In this document: piece after piece, positions 10,213-19,582 of the stretch
How the letters are laid out: each line of letters opens with the position of its first letter
Position numbering within the stretch: position 1 is the first letter of the stretch
Source of the DNA: Pseudolabrys sp.
GTDB taxonomy: Bacteria > Pseudomonadota > Alphaproteobacteria > Rhizobiales > Xanthobacteraceae
Direction: 5' to 3'
Assembly (NCBI GenBank): GCA_025929185.1
Contig: JAICMO010000003.1
Location: forward strand, 1 to 63,333
DNA: 63,333 nt
Translations under genes and position numbers: made by a program
The notes under the pieces: model-generated
What the model saw: only the letters and a program-made list of their open reading frames with translations
What the model was told of the DNA's origin: nothing
Database searches by the model: none

Positions 10213-11553
10213 TCAGGCTCTGGCCGGAACGGGTCGAAGGAGAAATGCCGGTAAGTGGGTATTGTCGGTTTCGGTCTCGCGCGACGCGCGCGAGCGCTGC
10301 TGAAGGGCAGATCGGTCGTGCGTTCGTTGCTGTTGGGCACCATTGTGCTTGCGTGCGTGCCGGGCGTGGTCTCGCTGCTGATGTGAGCGCTGTTGCTGCC
10401 GCGGCGGCTCTTCCCGTTGTTCGTTCGGGAGGGAATTGCCTGCCCATGGAATGGTCTGCCCGATCAGCCGCTCGATCGTATCGACCGCGCGCCGGTCGAT
10501 CGGTGCGACAATAGTGACGGCGATGCCGCTCTTGCCGGCACGGCCAGTGCGGCCGATGCGATGGACGTAGTCGTCGGGGTGATGCGGCACGTCGAAATTG
10601 AACACGTGGCTGACTTCGGGAATATCGAGGCCGCGTGCCGCCACGTCGGAGGCGATCAGGAGCTTAGCGTCGCCTTTGCGGAAGGCGTCGAGCGCGGCCG
10701 TGCGCGCCGGTTGGTCCATGTCGCCGTGCAGGGCGACGGCGTTGAACTTGTGCCGCAGCAGCGAACGGTGCAGCTGCGCCACCTCGCGCTTGCGATTGCA
10801 GAAGACGATCGCGTTCTTGAAATTATCGGCCGAGCGGATGAGGTTGCGTAGCGTCTCGCGCTTTTCATCCGGATCGCGGCCGGTGGCGACGAGCTGTTGG
10901 CTGATCGTAGCGGCGGTGGTCGCCGGCTTCGATACTTCCACGCGCACCGGATTGTGCAGGAAGGTGTCGGCGATGTGCTGAATTTCCGATGGCATCGTCG
11001 CTGTGAAAAACAGCGTCTGGCGCGTAAACGGCACCAGTTTCCCGATACGTTCGATATCCGGGATGAAGCCCATGTCGAGCATGCGGTCGGCTTCGTCGAT
11101 GACCAAAAGCTCGACGCCGGAAAGCAGCAACCGTCCGCGCTCGGAATGGTCGAGTAAGCGTCCAGGCGTTGCGATCAGTACATCCACGCCGCGGACCAGC
11201 TTAGAGTCCTGATTGTCGAACGAAACGCCGCCGATGATCAGCGCAACATTGAGCTTGTGGTTCTTGCCGTATTTCTCGAAGTGATCGGCGACCTGGGCGG
11301 CGAGTTCGCGCGTCGGCTCGAGCATGAGCGTGCGCGGCATGCGCGCCCGGGCGCGGCCTTGCTCAAGCATCGTGAGCATCGGCAGGACAAAGGCAGCGGT
11401 CTTGCCGGTGCCGGTCTGCGCAATTCCGAGGACGTCCTTGCGCTGGAGAACGTGGGGAATTGCTTGTTCTTGAATGGGGGTGGGGGTCTTGTAACCGGCC
11501 GCTTCAATGGCGGCGAGAACCTTGTCGGACAAGCCGAGATGGGAGAAAGACAT
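10213..11553 (-). CDS. DEAD-box RNA helicase, RhlE-like
   Basis: An ATP-dependent RNA-unwinding enzyme for ribosome assembly or RNA turnover. Motifs in order: the Q-motif region TPTPIQEQAIP, motif I AQTGTGKT, Ia PTRELAAQ, II DEAD, III FTAT (the Ser of SAT replaced by Thr), V ASDVAARGLDIP and VI HRIGRTGRAG. The C-terminal extension is low-complexity, rich in Arg/Gln/His, and ends in LPAFLLRPV, similar to alphaproteobacterial RhlE tails. The track start at 11697 adds 48 unlikely residues. ATG 11553 (MSFSHLGLS) is the family start, giving 446 residues. Confidence 0.95.
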   Translation of the reverse strand: MSFSHLGLSDKVLAAIEAAGYKTPTPIQEQAIPHVLQRKDVLGIAQTGTGKTAAFVLPMLTMLEQGRARARMPRTLMLEPTRELAAQVADHFEKYGKNHKLNVALIIGGVSFDNQDSKLVRGVDVLIATPGRLLDHSERGRLLLSGVELLVIDEADRMLDMGFIPDIERIGKLVPFTRQTLFFTATMPSEIQHIADTFLHNPVRVEVSKPATTAATISQQLVATGRDPDEKRETLRNLIRSADNFKNAIVFCNRKREVAQLHRSLLRHKFNAVALHGDMDQPARTAALDAFRKGDAKLLIASDVAARGLDIPEVSHVFNFDVPHHPDDYVHRIGRTGRAGKSGIAVTIVAPIDRRAVDTIERLIGQTIPWAGNSLPNEQREEPPRQQQRSHQQRDHARHARKHNGAQQQRTHDRSALQQRSRASRETETDNTHLPAFLLRPVPARA

Positions 11554-11738
11554 AAATCCTCGAGTCGGGGCCGCCCGGAGCCCGCGCCGGATGAAAAACG
11601 GGTTGCGATGCGCGGAAGGACGGCCGAATCTTCTACTCGTACCGTTCAACCGGAACATAGGGGCGCAAGGGCGAAAGTCAATGCATCCGCAGTGCAATAA
11701 AGCATATTAATTCTTAATGTTTTCGTCTCCAGCGGATC

Positions 11739-12442
11739 ATGGTGCAACCTGTTCCGATCGTTCTCGTTCCCGGCCTGACCTGCACGGCACGGCTTTTTGC
11801 GCCGCAGCTTCCGGCGCTGTGGCCGTTCGGCCCGGTAACCATCGCGGACCATGGCCGCGACGACACACTGGAGAAGATCGCCGCCCGCATTCTGGCTAAT
11901 GCGCCGCCTTCTTTTGCGCTCGTTGGTCTCTCGATGGGCGGCTATATCGCATTCGCGATGCTACGGCTTGCGCCCGAGCGCATCACACGGCTCGCGCTTC
12001 TCGATACCTCGGCGCGGGCGGACAAGCCTGAGCAAACGGCGATGCGCAAAACGCAAATCGCCATGGCGCATCAAGGGCGCTACGGGGAAATAGCCGACCT
12101 GGCGATGCGGCGCTATCTGCATGCCAACCGTCAGAATGACGAGTCGCTCACAACGATCGTTCGTCAAATGGGCGAAGAAACGGGGGCAGAGGCCTTCATC
12201 CGTCAGATGACTGCGATCATGACGCGGCCAGATTCAAGAGCGCGCTACTGTCCGCCATCAAATGTCCGACATTGGTGCTGGTCGGCGACGGCGACGTGGC
12301 CACCCCGCCGGCGCTCTCGCGCGAGATCGCGGCAGGCATTGCCGGATCGAGGCTCTGCATCATTCCGGAGTGCGGGCATTTGTCGACGCTGGAACGTCCC
12401 GCCGCCGTCAATGCTGCGCTTGCGAGTTGGCTGAACGGCTGA
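11739..12442 (+). pseudogene. Alpha/beta hydrolase with a -1 frameshift near 12236
   Basis: The first about 165 codons encode an alpha/beta hydrolase (oxyanion region LVPGLTCTARLF, nucleophile elbow GLSMGG). After MTRPDS the annotated frame becomes Arg/Pro/Ser-rich nonsense. The next frame instead continues sensibly from about 12236 (LLSAIKCPTLVLVGDGD, then PECGHLSTLERP with the catalytic His) and stops at 12442. One lost base between about 12230 and 12245 explains this. If the base is restored the product is a normal hydrolase of about 234 residues. It is either a real pseudogene or a sequencing error; a similar single-base lesion occurs at 20343. It is divergent from the helicase and upstream of pobA. 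Confidence 0.85.
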
Positions 12443-12528
12443 GTCGGGCAAGCCTTTCCGGCATTTGTTCCTTTGCACCGTGTAATGCTGACCCTATAGC
12501 CGCAGAATTCATTGTCGGAATCGTTCGC

Positions 12529-13695
12529 ATGCGCACGCAAGTCGGCATCATTGGAGCGGGTCCCGCGGGCCTCATGCTCGCGCGCCTGCTTCAGCTTGCC
12601 GGCATCGAATCGATCGTGATCGAGAACCGCAGCCGCAACTATTGCGAAAGCCGCATCCGCGCCGGCCTGATCGAGCAGTGGGCGCACGACATGCTCGTCG
12701 AGGTTGGCGTCGGCGAGCGCATGGAACGCGAAGGGCTCTTTCATCGCGGCATCAAATGGAATTTCGCGGGCACACTGCATCCGATCGACTTCGTCGATCT
12801 GGTCGGCAAGGGCGTAGTCATTTATGGCCAGCAGGAAGTGGTCAAGGACATGATCGGGCACCGGCTCGGCACTGGTCAGCCGGTTCTGTTCGAGGTCGAG
12901 GACGTGAGCGTCCAGAACATCGACAGCAAGAAGCCGAAGATTCGTTTTCGCCACGAGGGAAAAGCGCAGGAGATCGACTGCGACTTCATCGGCGGCTGCG
13001 ACGGCTTTCATGGCATTTGCCGCCCGAGCATTCCGGATGGCGTTCTGACGACTTACGATCGCGAATATCCATTCGGATGGCTCGGCATCCTTTCGGAATC
13101 GCCACCGCCCGACGAAGAGCTGATTTATTCCTACCACGATCGCGGCTTTGCGCTCTTCACGATGAGGTCGCCACTGCTGGCGCGACTTTACTTCCAATGC
13201 GCACCGGATGAAGACATCGAGAAATGGCCCGACGATAAAATTTGGGAAGAGCTGCACGCGCGGCTCGGCGGCGTCCGCAAATTGCAGGAAGGAGAAATCG
13301 TGCAGAAGGGCGTTACGTCCATGCGCAGTTTCGTGGTCGAGCCGATGCAGTACGGCCGGCTTTTCCTTGCCGGGGACAGCGCGCATATCGTGCCGCCGAC
13401 CGGCGCCAAGGGCATGAACCTCGCATTGGCGGACGTGCGTATGCTGGCGCGGGCGATCGCGGAATTTTACCGTTCAGGTGCTACCGAACAGCTCGACGGC
13501 TATTCGAAAAAGGTGCTGCCGCGGGTATGGAAGGCGCAACGCTTCTCATGGTGGATGACGCAGATGCTGCATCATTTCCCGCACGAGAACGCCTTCGACC
13601 GGCGGCGCCAATTGGCCGAACTCGATTATCTGGTTAACTCGCGCGCGGCCATGACAACATTGGCCGAAAATTATGCCGGTCTGCCGATTGACTGA
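12529..13695 (+). CDS. pobA: 4-hydroxybenzoate 3-monooxygenase
   Basis: A FAD- and NAD(P)H-dependent class A flavoprotein hydroxylase that converts 4-hydroxybenzoate to protocatechuate, the entry to the beta-ketoadipate pathway. It has the FAD dinucleotide fold GAGPAG at residue 9, the NAD(P)H/FAD motif GCDGFHG, and GDSAHIVPPTGAKGMNLALAD. At 388 residues it has the family length with ATG 12529; the track extension from 12262 runs through the preceding hydrolase. No pca genes or PobR regulator are adjacent. It overlaps the convergent POT transporter by 25 bp at the 3' ends. Confidence 0.93.
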   Translation: MRTQVGIIGAGPAGLMLARLLQLAGIESIVIENRSRNYCESRIRAGLIEQWAHDMLVEVGVGERMEREGLFHRGIKWNFAGTLHPIDFVDLVGKGVVIYGQQEVVKDMIGHRLGTGQPVLFEVEDVSVQNIDSKKPKIRFRHEGKAQEIDCDFIGGCDGFHGICRPSIPDGVLTTYDREYPFGWLGILSESPPPDEELIYSYHDRGFALFTMRSPLLARLYFQCAPDEDIEKWPDDKIWEELHARLGGVRKLQEGEIVQKGVTSMRSFVVEPMQYGRLFLAGDSAHIVPPTGAKGMNLALADVRMLARAIAEFYRSGATEQLDGYSKKVLPRVWKAQRFSWWMTQMLHHFPHENAFDRRRQLAELDYLVNSRAAMTTLAENYAGLPID

Positions 13696-15071
13696 TCTTC
13701 CGCGATTAAATTCCGAAGCGGACGATGAAGTAAGGCGATCAAGCCGCCTGCCAGTCCGGCTATTACGGCGCAAAGCAAAAAGAAGCTAGCCTTATCCATT
13801 GCCGACCAGAAGCTGCCGAGATAGCCGGCCAAGAAGTTGCCGGTGAAGCTTGTCGCCAGCCAAATGCCCATCATCATCGACAGCACGCTTGCCGGCGCAA
13901 TCTTTGTCACGAGCGAGAGCGAGGTAGGCGAGAGGTAGAGTTCGCCAACAGTAAGGACAACAAAATAGCCAAATAGCCAGAGCCAGCTTGCCTTATCAGC
14001 AACGGCAAAATGCGCTGCAACAAACAGCACAAGAAAAGACGCTGCATTCAGGAAACAGCCGATCGCCATCTTTGCGACCGTTGAGGGCTCGCCCGCGCCT
14101 TGTCGGCGCCACAGCGCGACAATGAAGGGCGTGAAGGCGAAAATCATGAACGGGTTGATCGCCTGAAACCAGGTGACCGGAATCTCACCGCGCCAAAGAA
14201 AAAGATTGATGCTTCGGTCGGTAAAGCGGTCCGCCCACAGCACGATTGTGTTGCCCTGTTGCTCGTAGGTGGCCCAGAACAACGTCACCGGCAAAAACAG
14301 CACCAATAGTCCGGCTATCGCGCGCCAATCCGAACGTGTCAGCGGTGCAGGCTTGTCGCCGCCGCGGCTGCGCGTGAACTGGTCAGGCGGCAAGTAACGC
14401 GAGGCATAGACATAGACGAGCAATCCTGTCGTCATGCCGACGCCGGCCGCCGCGAAGCCGTAGTGCCAGCCATAGTCCTCGCCGAGTGTTCCACAGACGA
14501 GAGGCGCGAGAAACGCGCCGAGGTTAATGCCGACGTAGAAGATCGAGAACGCGCGGTCGCGCCGCCTGTCAGCCGGGGCGTACAGCGCGCCGACCTGTGT
14601 CGAGATGTTCGGCTTGAATGCGCCATTGCCGAGAATGAGGATCAGCAGCGCGATCAGGAACAACGCCTCGAACGCCATCATGAAGTGGCCGAGCGCCATC
14701 AACGCTGCGCCGACGATGACCGTGCGTCGTTGCCCCCATACGCGATCGGCAAGGAGGCCGCCGAAAATCGGCGTCAGATAAACGAGGCCCGTGTAGAAAC
14801 CGTAGATCTGCGAGGCGAGCGGTTGCAGATCAAGCGGCCCAAACACGAATTCGAGCGCACGGTGAAACGCCGCTAATCCGAGCACGTTGCCCGCATGCGG
14901 CGGCAAAAGCAGAAACTTGGTCATATAAAGCACGAGTAGCGCGCGCATTCCGTAGTACGAAAAGCGTTCCCACATCTCGGTTGCAAAAAGAAAGCTGAGG
15001 CCACGCGGGTGCCCGAATAGCTGGGCGCTCCGGACGTAACTCGTTTCGGCGGAGGAAAGCGTGGGGTGCAT
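13671..15071 (-). CDS. Proton-dependent oligopeptide transporter (POT/PTR family)
   Basis: An inner-membrane di/tripeptide:proton symporter of 466 residues with many hydrophobic segments. The N-terminal family signature is ATEMWERFSYYGMRALLVLYM (the ExxERFxYYG proton-coupling motif) and the second is FSIFYVGINLGAFLAPLVCG. ATG 15071 (MHPTLSSAETS) is preferred over the 67-residue track extension, which is Arg-rich and implausible. The 3' end overlaps the pobA 3' end by 25 bp. It shares a short divergent promoter region with the Bug protein gene. Confidence 0.93.
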   Translation of the reverse strand: MHPTLSSAETSYVRSAQLFGHPRGLSFLFATEMWERFSYYGMRALLVLYMTKFLLLPPHAGNVLGLAAFHRALEFVFGPLDLQPLASQIYGFYTGLVYLTPIFGGLLADRVWGQRRTVIVGAALMALGHFMMAFEALFLIALLILILGNGAFKPNISTQVGALYAPADRRRDRAFSIFYVGINLGAFLAPLVCGTLGEDYGWHYGFAAAGVGMTTGLLVYVYASRYLPPDQFTRSRGGDKPAPLTRSDWRAIAGLLVLFLPVTLFWATYEQQGNTIVLWADRFTDRSINLFLWRGEIPVTWFQAINPFMIFAFTPFIVALWRRQGAGEPSTVAKMAIGCFLNAASFLVLFVAAHFAVADKASWLWLFGYFVVLTVGELYLSPTSLSLVTKIAPASVLSMMMGIWLATSFTGNFLAGYLGSFWSAMDKASFFLLCAVIAGLAGGLIALLHRPLRNLIAEDQSIGRPA

Positions 15072-15199
15072 GATTTGCGGCGAATGCGGACGATGGAAAT
15101 CTAGCACATTTCTTCGGGCGGCATTTGCGGGCGCTGCCCGCCGGTGTAGTCTTTGCCGCCGCCCGTTCCGTGGAGAACGACGTCTAAGGAGGAGGACGC

Positions 15200-16186
15200 A
15201 TGACGAAAATTCGTGGTGCCGCTGTTGGCCTGGTAGTCGGGCTGCTGGCTTTGACGGGCGCTCAATCGGCACAGGCCCAAAATTCGAATTATCCGAACCA
15301 CGTGATTCGTGTGATCGTCGGTTTCGCGGCTGGCGGCGGCAACGACATTTTCGCGCGCCTCGTTGTTCCGAAGCTGCAAGAGGCGCTCGGCGGAACGACC
15401 ATCATCGTGGAGAACAAGCCCGGCGCGGGCGGGCGGATCGCCGCCGATTACGTCGCCCACCAGCCGGCCGACGGCTATACGTTGATGATCGGCGCCACCG
15501 GTCAGATGTCGGTTGCTGCCGCGATCTATCACAAGCTCAAATATCACCCGACCAAAAGCTTCGTGCCGCTGGCGATGATCGCGTCGTTTCCGTTGATTCT
15601 TGTGGTGCCTGCGACCGCTCCCATCAAATCCGTCGCCGAATTGGTCGCTTATGCCAAGGCGCATCCCGATAAGGCAAACTACGCGAGTTCATCGCCGGCT
15701 TTCACCATCGCGACCGAGTTGCTGAAGCTCAAGACCGGCATGCCCGGGACCATGATTCCATACAAGAGCAGCAATGAATCGAATCTCAGTGTCGTTGCCG
15801 GTCAAAGCCTGCTGACGATTTCCGATGGCCCTCCTGCGATGCCGCTCGTGAAGGGCGGAAAGACGCGCGCGCTGGCTGTAACCGGTTCGGAGCGTTCGCC
15901 CGAATTGCCCGATGTGCCGAGCATGGCCGAGGCCGGATTTCCCAGCGTAAACGTAAAATTGTGGAGCGGCTTCTTCGTGCCCGCAGGTACGCCCGCGCCG
16001 ATCGTGAAGAAGCTCGAGGAGGCGTTGTCGAAGGCGCTGGCAGACGGTGTCGTCAAGCAGCGGCTTGCCGCGATGGCAGTGACGCCAGGCGGGCCAACGG
16101 GAGACGCGTTCAGGAGGCTGATCGACGACGATATTAAAAACTACGCCGAAGTTGTGAAAGCCGCGAAGCTGAAATTTCCCGAGTAG
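15200..16186 (+). CDS. Tripartite tricarboxylate transporter (Bug/TctC) substrate-binding protein
   Basis: A periplasmic binding protein with an N-terminal signal peptide (hydrophobic run to about residue 25, cleavage near AQAQN). Family features are YPNHVIRVIVGFAAGGGNDIFAR, IVENKPGAGGRIAADYVA and DGYTLMIG, which define the Bug/TctC ligand cleft. At 328 residues it is full length. RBS ggaggagga lies before ATG 15200. No TctA/TctB membrane genes are nearby, as is common for Bug proteins, so the ligand (a carboxylate) is unknown. Confidence 0.93.
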   Translation: MTKIRGAAVGLVVGLLALTGAQSAQAQNSNYPNHVIRVIVGFAAGGGNDIFARLVVPKLQEALGGTTIIVENKPGAGGRIAADYVAHQPADGYTLMIGATGQMSVAAAIYHKLKYHPTKSFVPLAMIASFPLILVVPATAPIKSVAELVAYAKAHPDKANYASSSPAFTIATELLKLKTGMPGTMIPYKSSNESNLSVVAGQSLLTISDGPPAMPLVKGGKTRALAVTGSERSPELPDVPSMAEAGFPSVNVKLWSGFFVPAGTPAPIVKKLEEALSKALADGVVKQRLAAMAVTPGGPTGDAFRRLIDDDIKNYAEVVKAAKLKFPE

Positions 16187-16209
16187 GGCCACGAATCCGG
16201 TGGTGATAA

Positions 16210-16235
16210 CTACCGGCGGCGGTTGCCGGCGGTAG
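16210..16235. terminator. Hairpin downstream of the Bug gene
   Basis: CTACCG (16210-16215) pairs with CGGTAG (16230-16235) around a G/C-rich loop, 24 bases after the Bug stop. No clear U-tract follows, so a terminator role is tentative. Confidence 0.35.
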
Positions 16236-16281
16236 GTGCGTTGGTAATTTCTCGCGTGGGTGAGTGATCGGGTTTGTTGCT

Positions 16282-16794
16282 ATGCGCGTGTGTGCGGCGT
16301 TTGTCGCGGTGTTTGCGTTCCTCACGTCGGCAGCGGCTCGGGAACGGCCCATTGCGAAAATTTTCGAGCAATTCGGTTTGTTCGGTACGTGGGCGATCAA
16401 TTGCGAACGCAAGCCGTCGGTCGACAACCCGCGCGTGACGGTTGTCAAGCCAAGGGGACGAGGCCCGGTCATAGAAAAAGACGATGCCGGGCCCGGTACT
16501 TACGCCAACAGGTACACGATCGTTTCCGCGACTCCGCTCACCGCCGACACGGTCGAGGTCAACGTGCTTTATCGTATCGGAAAAGAGCACACGCAAGCGC
16601 AGAAGCAAATCTGGTTCGTTCGCGCCGGCAATTGGCGTACGCTCTTCAACAAGCCTAAGGGCGACAGCGCGCGCGTGAAGAATGGGATCGTGGTCGGCTC
16701 AGGAGCCGAGACACCGGTTCTGCATAAATGCAGTGATGCATCGCTCACACATCAAGCAGCTCTTCTTTGGCGAACTCGGCATTCTCCTGAATAA
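16282..16794 (+). CDS. Secreted protein of unknown function (invasion-associated-locus-B-like size)
   Basis: A 170-residue exported protein. ATG 16282 gives a signal peptide MRVCAAFVAVFAFLTSAAA with cleavage after AAA-RE; the upstream GTG 16264 adds six residues. The mature part has a beta-rich pattern beginning FEQFGLFGTWAINCERKPS and two cysteines (one there, one near the end in HKCSDA) that could form a disulfide. The FGxWxxxC opening recalls small periplasmic beta-sandwich proteins, but I cannot name the family. Its last 50 bp overlap the convergent parE 3' end, so the real stop may need checking. Confidence 0.7.
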   Translation: MRVCAAFVAVFAFLTSAAARERPIAKIFEQFGLFGTWAINCERKPSVDNPRVTVVKPRGRGPVIEKDDAGPGTYANRYTIVSATPLTADTVEVNVLYRIGKEHTQAQKQIWFVRAGNWRTLFNKPKGDSARVKNGIVVGSGAETPVLHKCSDASLTHQAALLWRTRHSPE

Positions 16795-18811
16795 ATGCGA
16801 AGCGCGCTTCGGCCTTCGTGCCCATCAAGCGCTCGACGGTCTTTTCGGTCGGCTTGCGTTCATTGTCCACCAGCACGACGCGGAGCAGCGTGCGCTTGCC
16901 CGGGTCCATTGTGGTTTCCTTCAACTGGGCTGCCATCATTTCACCCAATCCCTTGAAGCGGCTGATCTCGACTTTGGCGTTGGCGTGAAATTCTTTTTTG
17001 AGCAATTCCTCTTTGTGCTTGTCGTCGCGTGCGTAGACGATCTTGCCGCCGTGCGAGAGCCGGTAGAGCGGCGGCACGGCGAGATAGAGCCGTCCGGCGT
17101 CGATCAGCTGGCGCATTTGCCGGTAGAAGAAAGTGATCAGCAATGAGGCGATGTGCGCGCCGTCAACGTCGGCGTCGGTCATGATGATCACTTTCTCGTA
17201 GCGCAGATCCTTTTCGTGGAAGTGAACGCCGGTGGCGCAACCGAGCGCCTGGATGAGATCGGCAAGCTGCGCGTTTTGCGCGAGCTTGTCCTTGCCCGCC
17301 GAGGCAACGTTGAGGATTTTTCCGCGCAAGGGCAGCACGGCCTGCGTTCGCCGGTCGCGCGCCTGCTTGGCGGAGCCGCCGGCGCTGTCGCCTTCGACAA
17401 TGAAAATCTCCGAGCCCTCGGCCGCCGAATTCGTGCAGTCCGCGAGCTTCCCCGGCAGCCGCAGCTTGCGCACCGCGGTCTTGCGCGAGACTTCCTTTTC
17501 CTGGCGGCGCCGGATGCGTTCCTCGGCGCGCTCGATCACGAAGTCGAGCAGCTTATTGGCCTGCAACGGATTGCCGGCGAGCCAGTGATCGAACGGATCC
17601 TTGATCGCGTTCTCGACAATGCGCTGCGCTTCGGCGGTCGCGAGGCGATCCTTGGTCTGGCCCTGGAATTCCGGCTCGCGGATGAATACCGACAGCATGC
17701 AGGCCGCGCCGGTCATCACGTCATCGCTGGTTACTGGCGCGGCACGCTTACCCTGGCCGACACGTTCGGCGTGATCCTTCAGGCCGCGCAACAGTGCGCT
17801 GCGCAATCCCGATTCATGCGTTCCGCCGTCGGGGGTCGGGATCGTGTTGCAATAAGAGGCGAGGGAGCCATCGGCGTCCGCGGTCCACGCAATGGCCCAT
17901 TCGGCCGCGCCGTGGCGTCCCGTTTTGCCGGACGAGCCGGTGAAAATGTCCGGATGAACGAGCGTTGCGCCGTTGATATTGGCGGCGAGGTAGTCCTTGA
18001 GGCCCTCGGCGAAATGGAACGTTGCCTTTTCCGGGACGTCCTCGGCGGTTTTGAGCAGCGCCTTGTCGCAGCGCCAGCGGATTTCGACGCCACCGAACAG
18101 ATAGGCCTTCGAGCGTGCCATCTTGAACACGCGCTCGGGCCTGAAGGCTGCCTTGGGCCCGAAGATTTGCGGATCGGGCCTGAAGCGCACCTTGGTGCCG
18201 CGGCGGTTCGGCGCGCGGCCGGCCTTGACCAATTTGGTCTTCGGCTTTCCGCGCTCGAACGCCATTGTGTAGAGCGTCTGCTCGCGCGCGACCTCGACCT
18301 CCATGCGTTCCGAAAGCGCGTTGGCGACCGAGACGCCGACGCCATGCAGGCCGCCCGAGGTTTCGTACACCTTGGAATCGAATTTGCCGCCGGCGTGCAG
18401 CGTGCACATGATCACTTCGAGCGCCGACTTGTTCTTGAATTTCGGGTGCGGATCGACCGGAATGCCGCGGCCATTGTCGGTGACGCTGACGAAGCCGTCG
18501 GTCTCCATTTCGACTTCGATCCAGTCGGCATGGCCGGCCAATGCCTCGTCCATGGCGTTATCGATCACTTCCGCGAAGAGATGATGCAGCGCCTTTTCAT
18601 CGGTACCGCCGATGTACATGCCGGGCCGCCGGCGCACCGGCTCGAGGCCTTCGAGCACCTCGATATGCCTGGCGGTATAACCGCCGTCGCCGCCGGAACG
18701 GCCCGAAAGCTTGCTGCGCGCGGCCTGGGCCTTGCGGGCTGCGGCGCGGCTGGCCGGCGCTTCAAAGAGGTCTTGTTGTTTTGACGAGCTTTTGGCGGCG
18801 GTCTTCGGCAT
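16745..18811 (-). CDS. parE: DNA topoisomerase IV subunit B
   Basis: The ATPase and TOPRIM subunit of topoisomerase IV, which decatenates daughter chromosomes. In order: GHKL ATPase motifs EVIDNAMDEA and DNGRGIPVD, the lid YETSGGLHGVG, the transducer domain, the TOPRIM motif EGDSAGGSAKQ (with PLRGKILN, versus the GyrB version) and DADVDGAHI, then RFKGLGEM. At 688 residues with the long alphaproteobacterial N-terminal extension and lacking the GyrB insertion, ParE is preferred over GyrB. ParC is not in the window. Confidence 0.93.
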   Translation of the reverse strand: MPKTAAKSSSKQQDLFEAPASRAAARKAQAARSKLSGRSGGDGGYTARHIEVLEGLEPVRRRPGMYIGGTDEKALHHLFAEVIDNAMDEALAGHADWIEVEMETDGFVSVTDNGRGIPVDPHPKFKNKSALEVIMCTLHAGGKFDSKVYETSGGLHGVGVSVANALSERMEVEVAREQTLYTMAFERGKPKTKLVKAGRAPNRRGTKVRFRPDPQIFGPKAAFRPERVFKMARSKAYLFGGVEIRWRCDKALLKTAEDVPEKATFHFAEGLKDYLAANINGATLVHPDIFTGSSGKTGRHGAAEWAIAWTADADGSLASYCNTIPTPDGGTHESGLRSALLRGLKDHAERVGQGKRAAPVTSDDVMTGAACMLSVFIREPEFQGQTKDRLATAEAQRIVENAIKDPFDHWLAGNPLQANKLLDFVIERAEERIRRRQEKEVSRKTAVRKLRLPGKLADCTNSAAEGSEIFIVEGDSAGGSAKQARDRRTQAVLPLRGKILNVASAGKDKLAQNAQLADLIQALGCATGVHFHEKDLRYEKVIIMTDADVDGAHIASLLITFFYRQMRQLIDAGRLYLAVPPLYRLSHGGKIVYARDDKHKEELLKKEFHANAKVEISRFKGLGEMMAAQLKETTMDPGKRTLLRVVLVDNERKPTEKTVERLMGTKAEARFAFIQENAEFAKEELLDV

Positions 18812-18991
18812 GAGCTTGACAAATAGGGGTTAAGCGAATCGCTTGCCATCGACTATGCCATGATCGCGCCGCAAAGGTGACGGCGCGTGGTTTTGCCGAC
18901 AAGTCCACAGAGTGTGGAAGCAGGGGATTAAGGACGTGCTAACCTGCGCGGGAACCGCAGGCGCTCGGGATCAAGGGCCCCAATCCCCCGC

Positions 18992-19516
18992 ATGGATATA
19001 GAGCATTACGTCGAACCGATCGTTGCTTTCGTTCGGGACCATCAAGGCTGGACGCTTCCGATCGTCTTTGCGCTCGCGTTCGGTGAATCGCTCGCATTGA
19101 TATCTTTTTTGGTGCCGGCAACGGTCGCCTTGGTTGGCATCGGTGCGCTGATCGGCGCAAGCGGTATCGCCTTCATACCCATCTGGATTGCTGCGGCCCT
19201 CGGGGCGGCGGTAGGCGACTGGTTGTCTTATTGGTTAGGGGTCACATTCAAGGGTGCGGTGGCGAAGGTTTGGCCGTTGTCGCGCCATCCCGATCTGATA
19301 GAGCGCGGTCATCGCTTCGTCGAGCGCTACGGCGTCTACGCGGTCTTCGTCGGACGTTTCCTCGGTCCTCTGCGCGCTACTGTGCCGCTTGCCGCCGGCG
19401 TTCTGGTCATGCCGCAGCTGAAGTTCCAGATCGCGAACTTCTCGTCGGCATTCCTGTGGGCCGCGCTGTTGCTGGCGCCGGGCACCTTCGGCTTGAAATT
19501 TCTGCACCTCGGCTGA
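18992..19516 (+). CDS. DedA/VTT-family membrane protein
   Basis: A short (174-residue) DedA (SNARE-associated/VTT) protein of the inner membrane, a family linked to phospholipid or undecaprenyl-phosphate flipping and envelope homeostasis. It shows the conserved E in FALAFGESLALISFLVPA, the GDWLSYWLG motif and the VGRFLGPLRATVPLAAG stretch with its essential Arg. Hydrophobic segments fill the rest. ATG 18992 is 180 bp from the divergent parE start. A strong hairpin follows the stop. Confidence 0.9.
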   Translation: MDIEHYVEPIVAFVRDHQGWTLPIVFALAFGESLALISFLVPATVALVGIGALIGASGIAFIPIWIAAALGAAVGDWLSYWLGVTFKGAVAKVWPLSRHPDLIERGHRFVERYGVYAVFVGRFLGPLRATVPLAAGVLVMPQLKFQIANFSSAFLWAALLLAPGTFGLKFLHLG

Positions 19517-19524
19517 AAAACGCA

Positions 19525-19551
19525 GGGCTCCGCCGGATCGCGGCGGAGCCC
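19525..19551. terminator. Bidirectional terminator between dedA and the GlcG-like gene
   Basis: A perfect 11-bp stem GGGCTCCGCCG/CGGCGGAGCCC with a 5-base loop sits between two convergent genes, preceded by AAAAA on the plus strand (a U-run for minus-strand transcripts). Confidence 0.75.
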
Positions 19552-19582
19552 GCACCGATATGTATGAAAGCAGCCTCGCGTA

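Noticed and set aside
10137-10447. Frameshift in the helicase tail
   Set aside because: The low-complexity tail looked doubtful, but the annotated frame ends in LPAFLLRPV as in related RhlE proteins, so no lesion is needed.
17153-18784. 543-aa plus-strand ORF opposite parE
   Set aside because: Antisense shadow of a high-GC gene with clear ParE motifs; no RBS or domain pattern.
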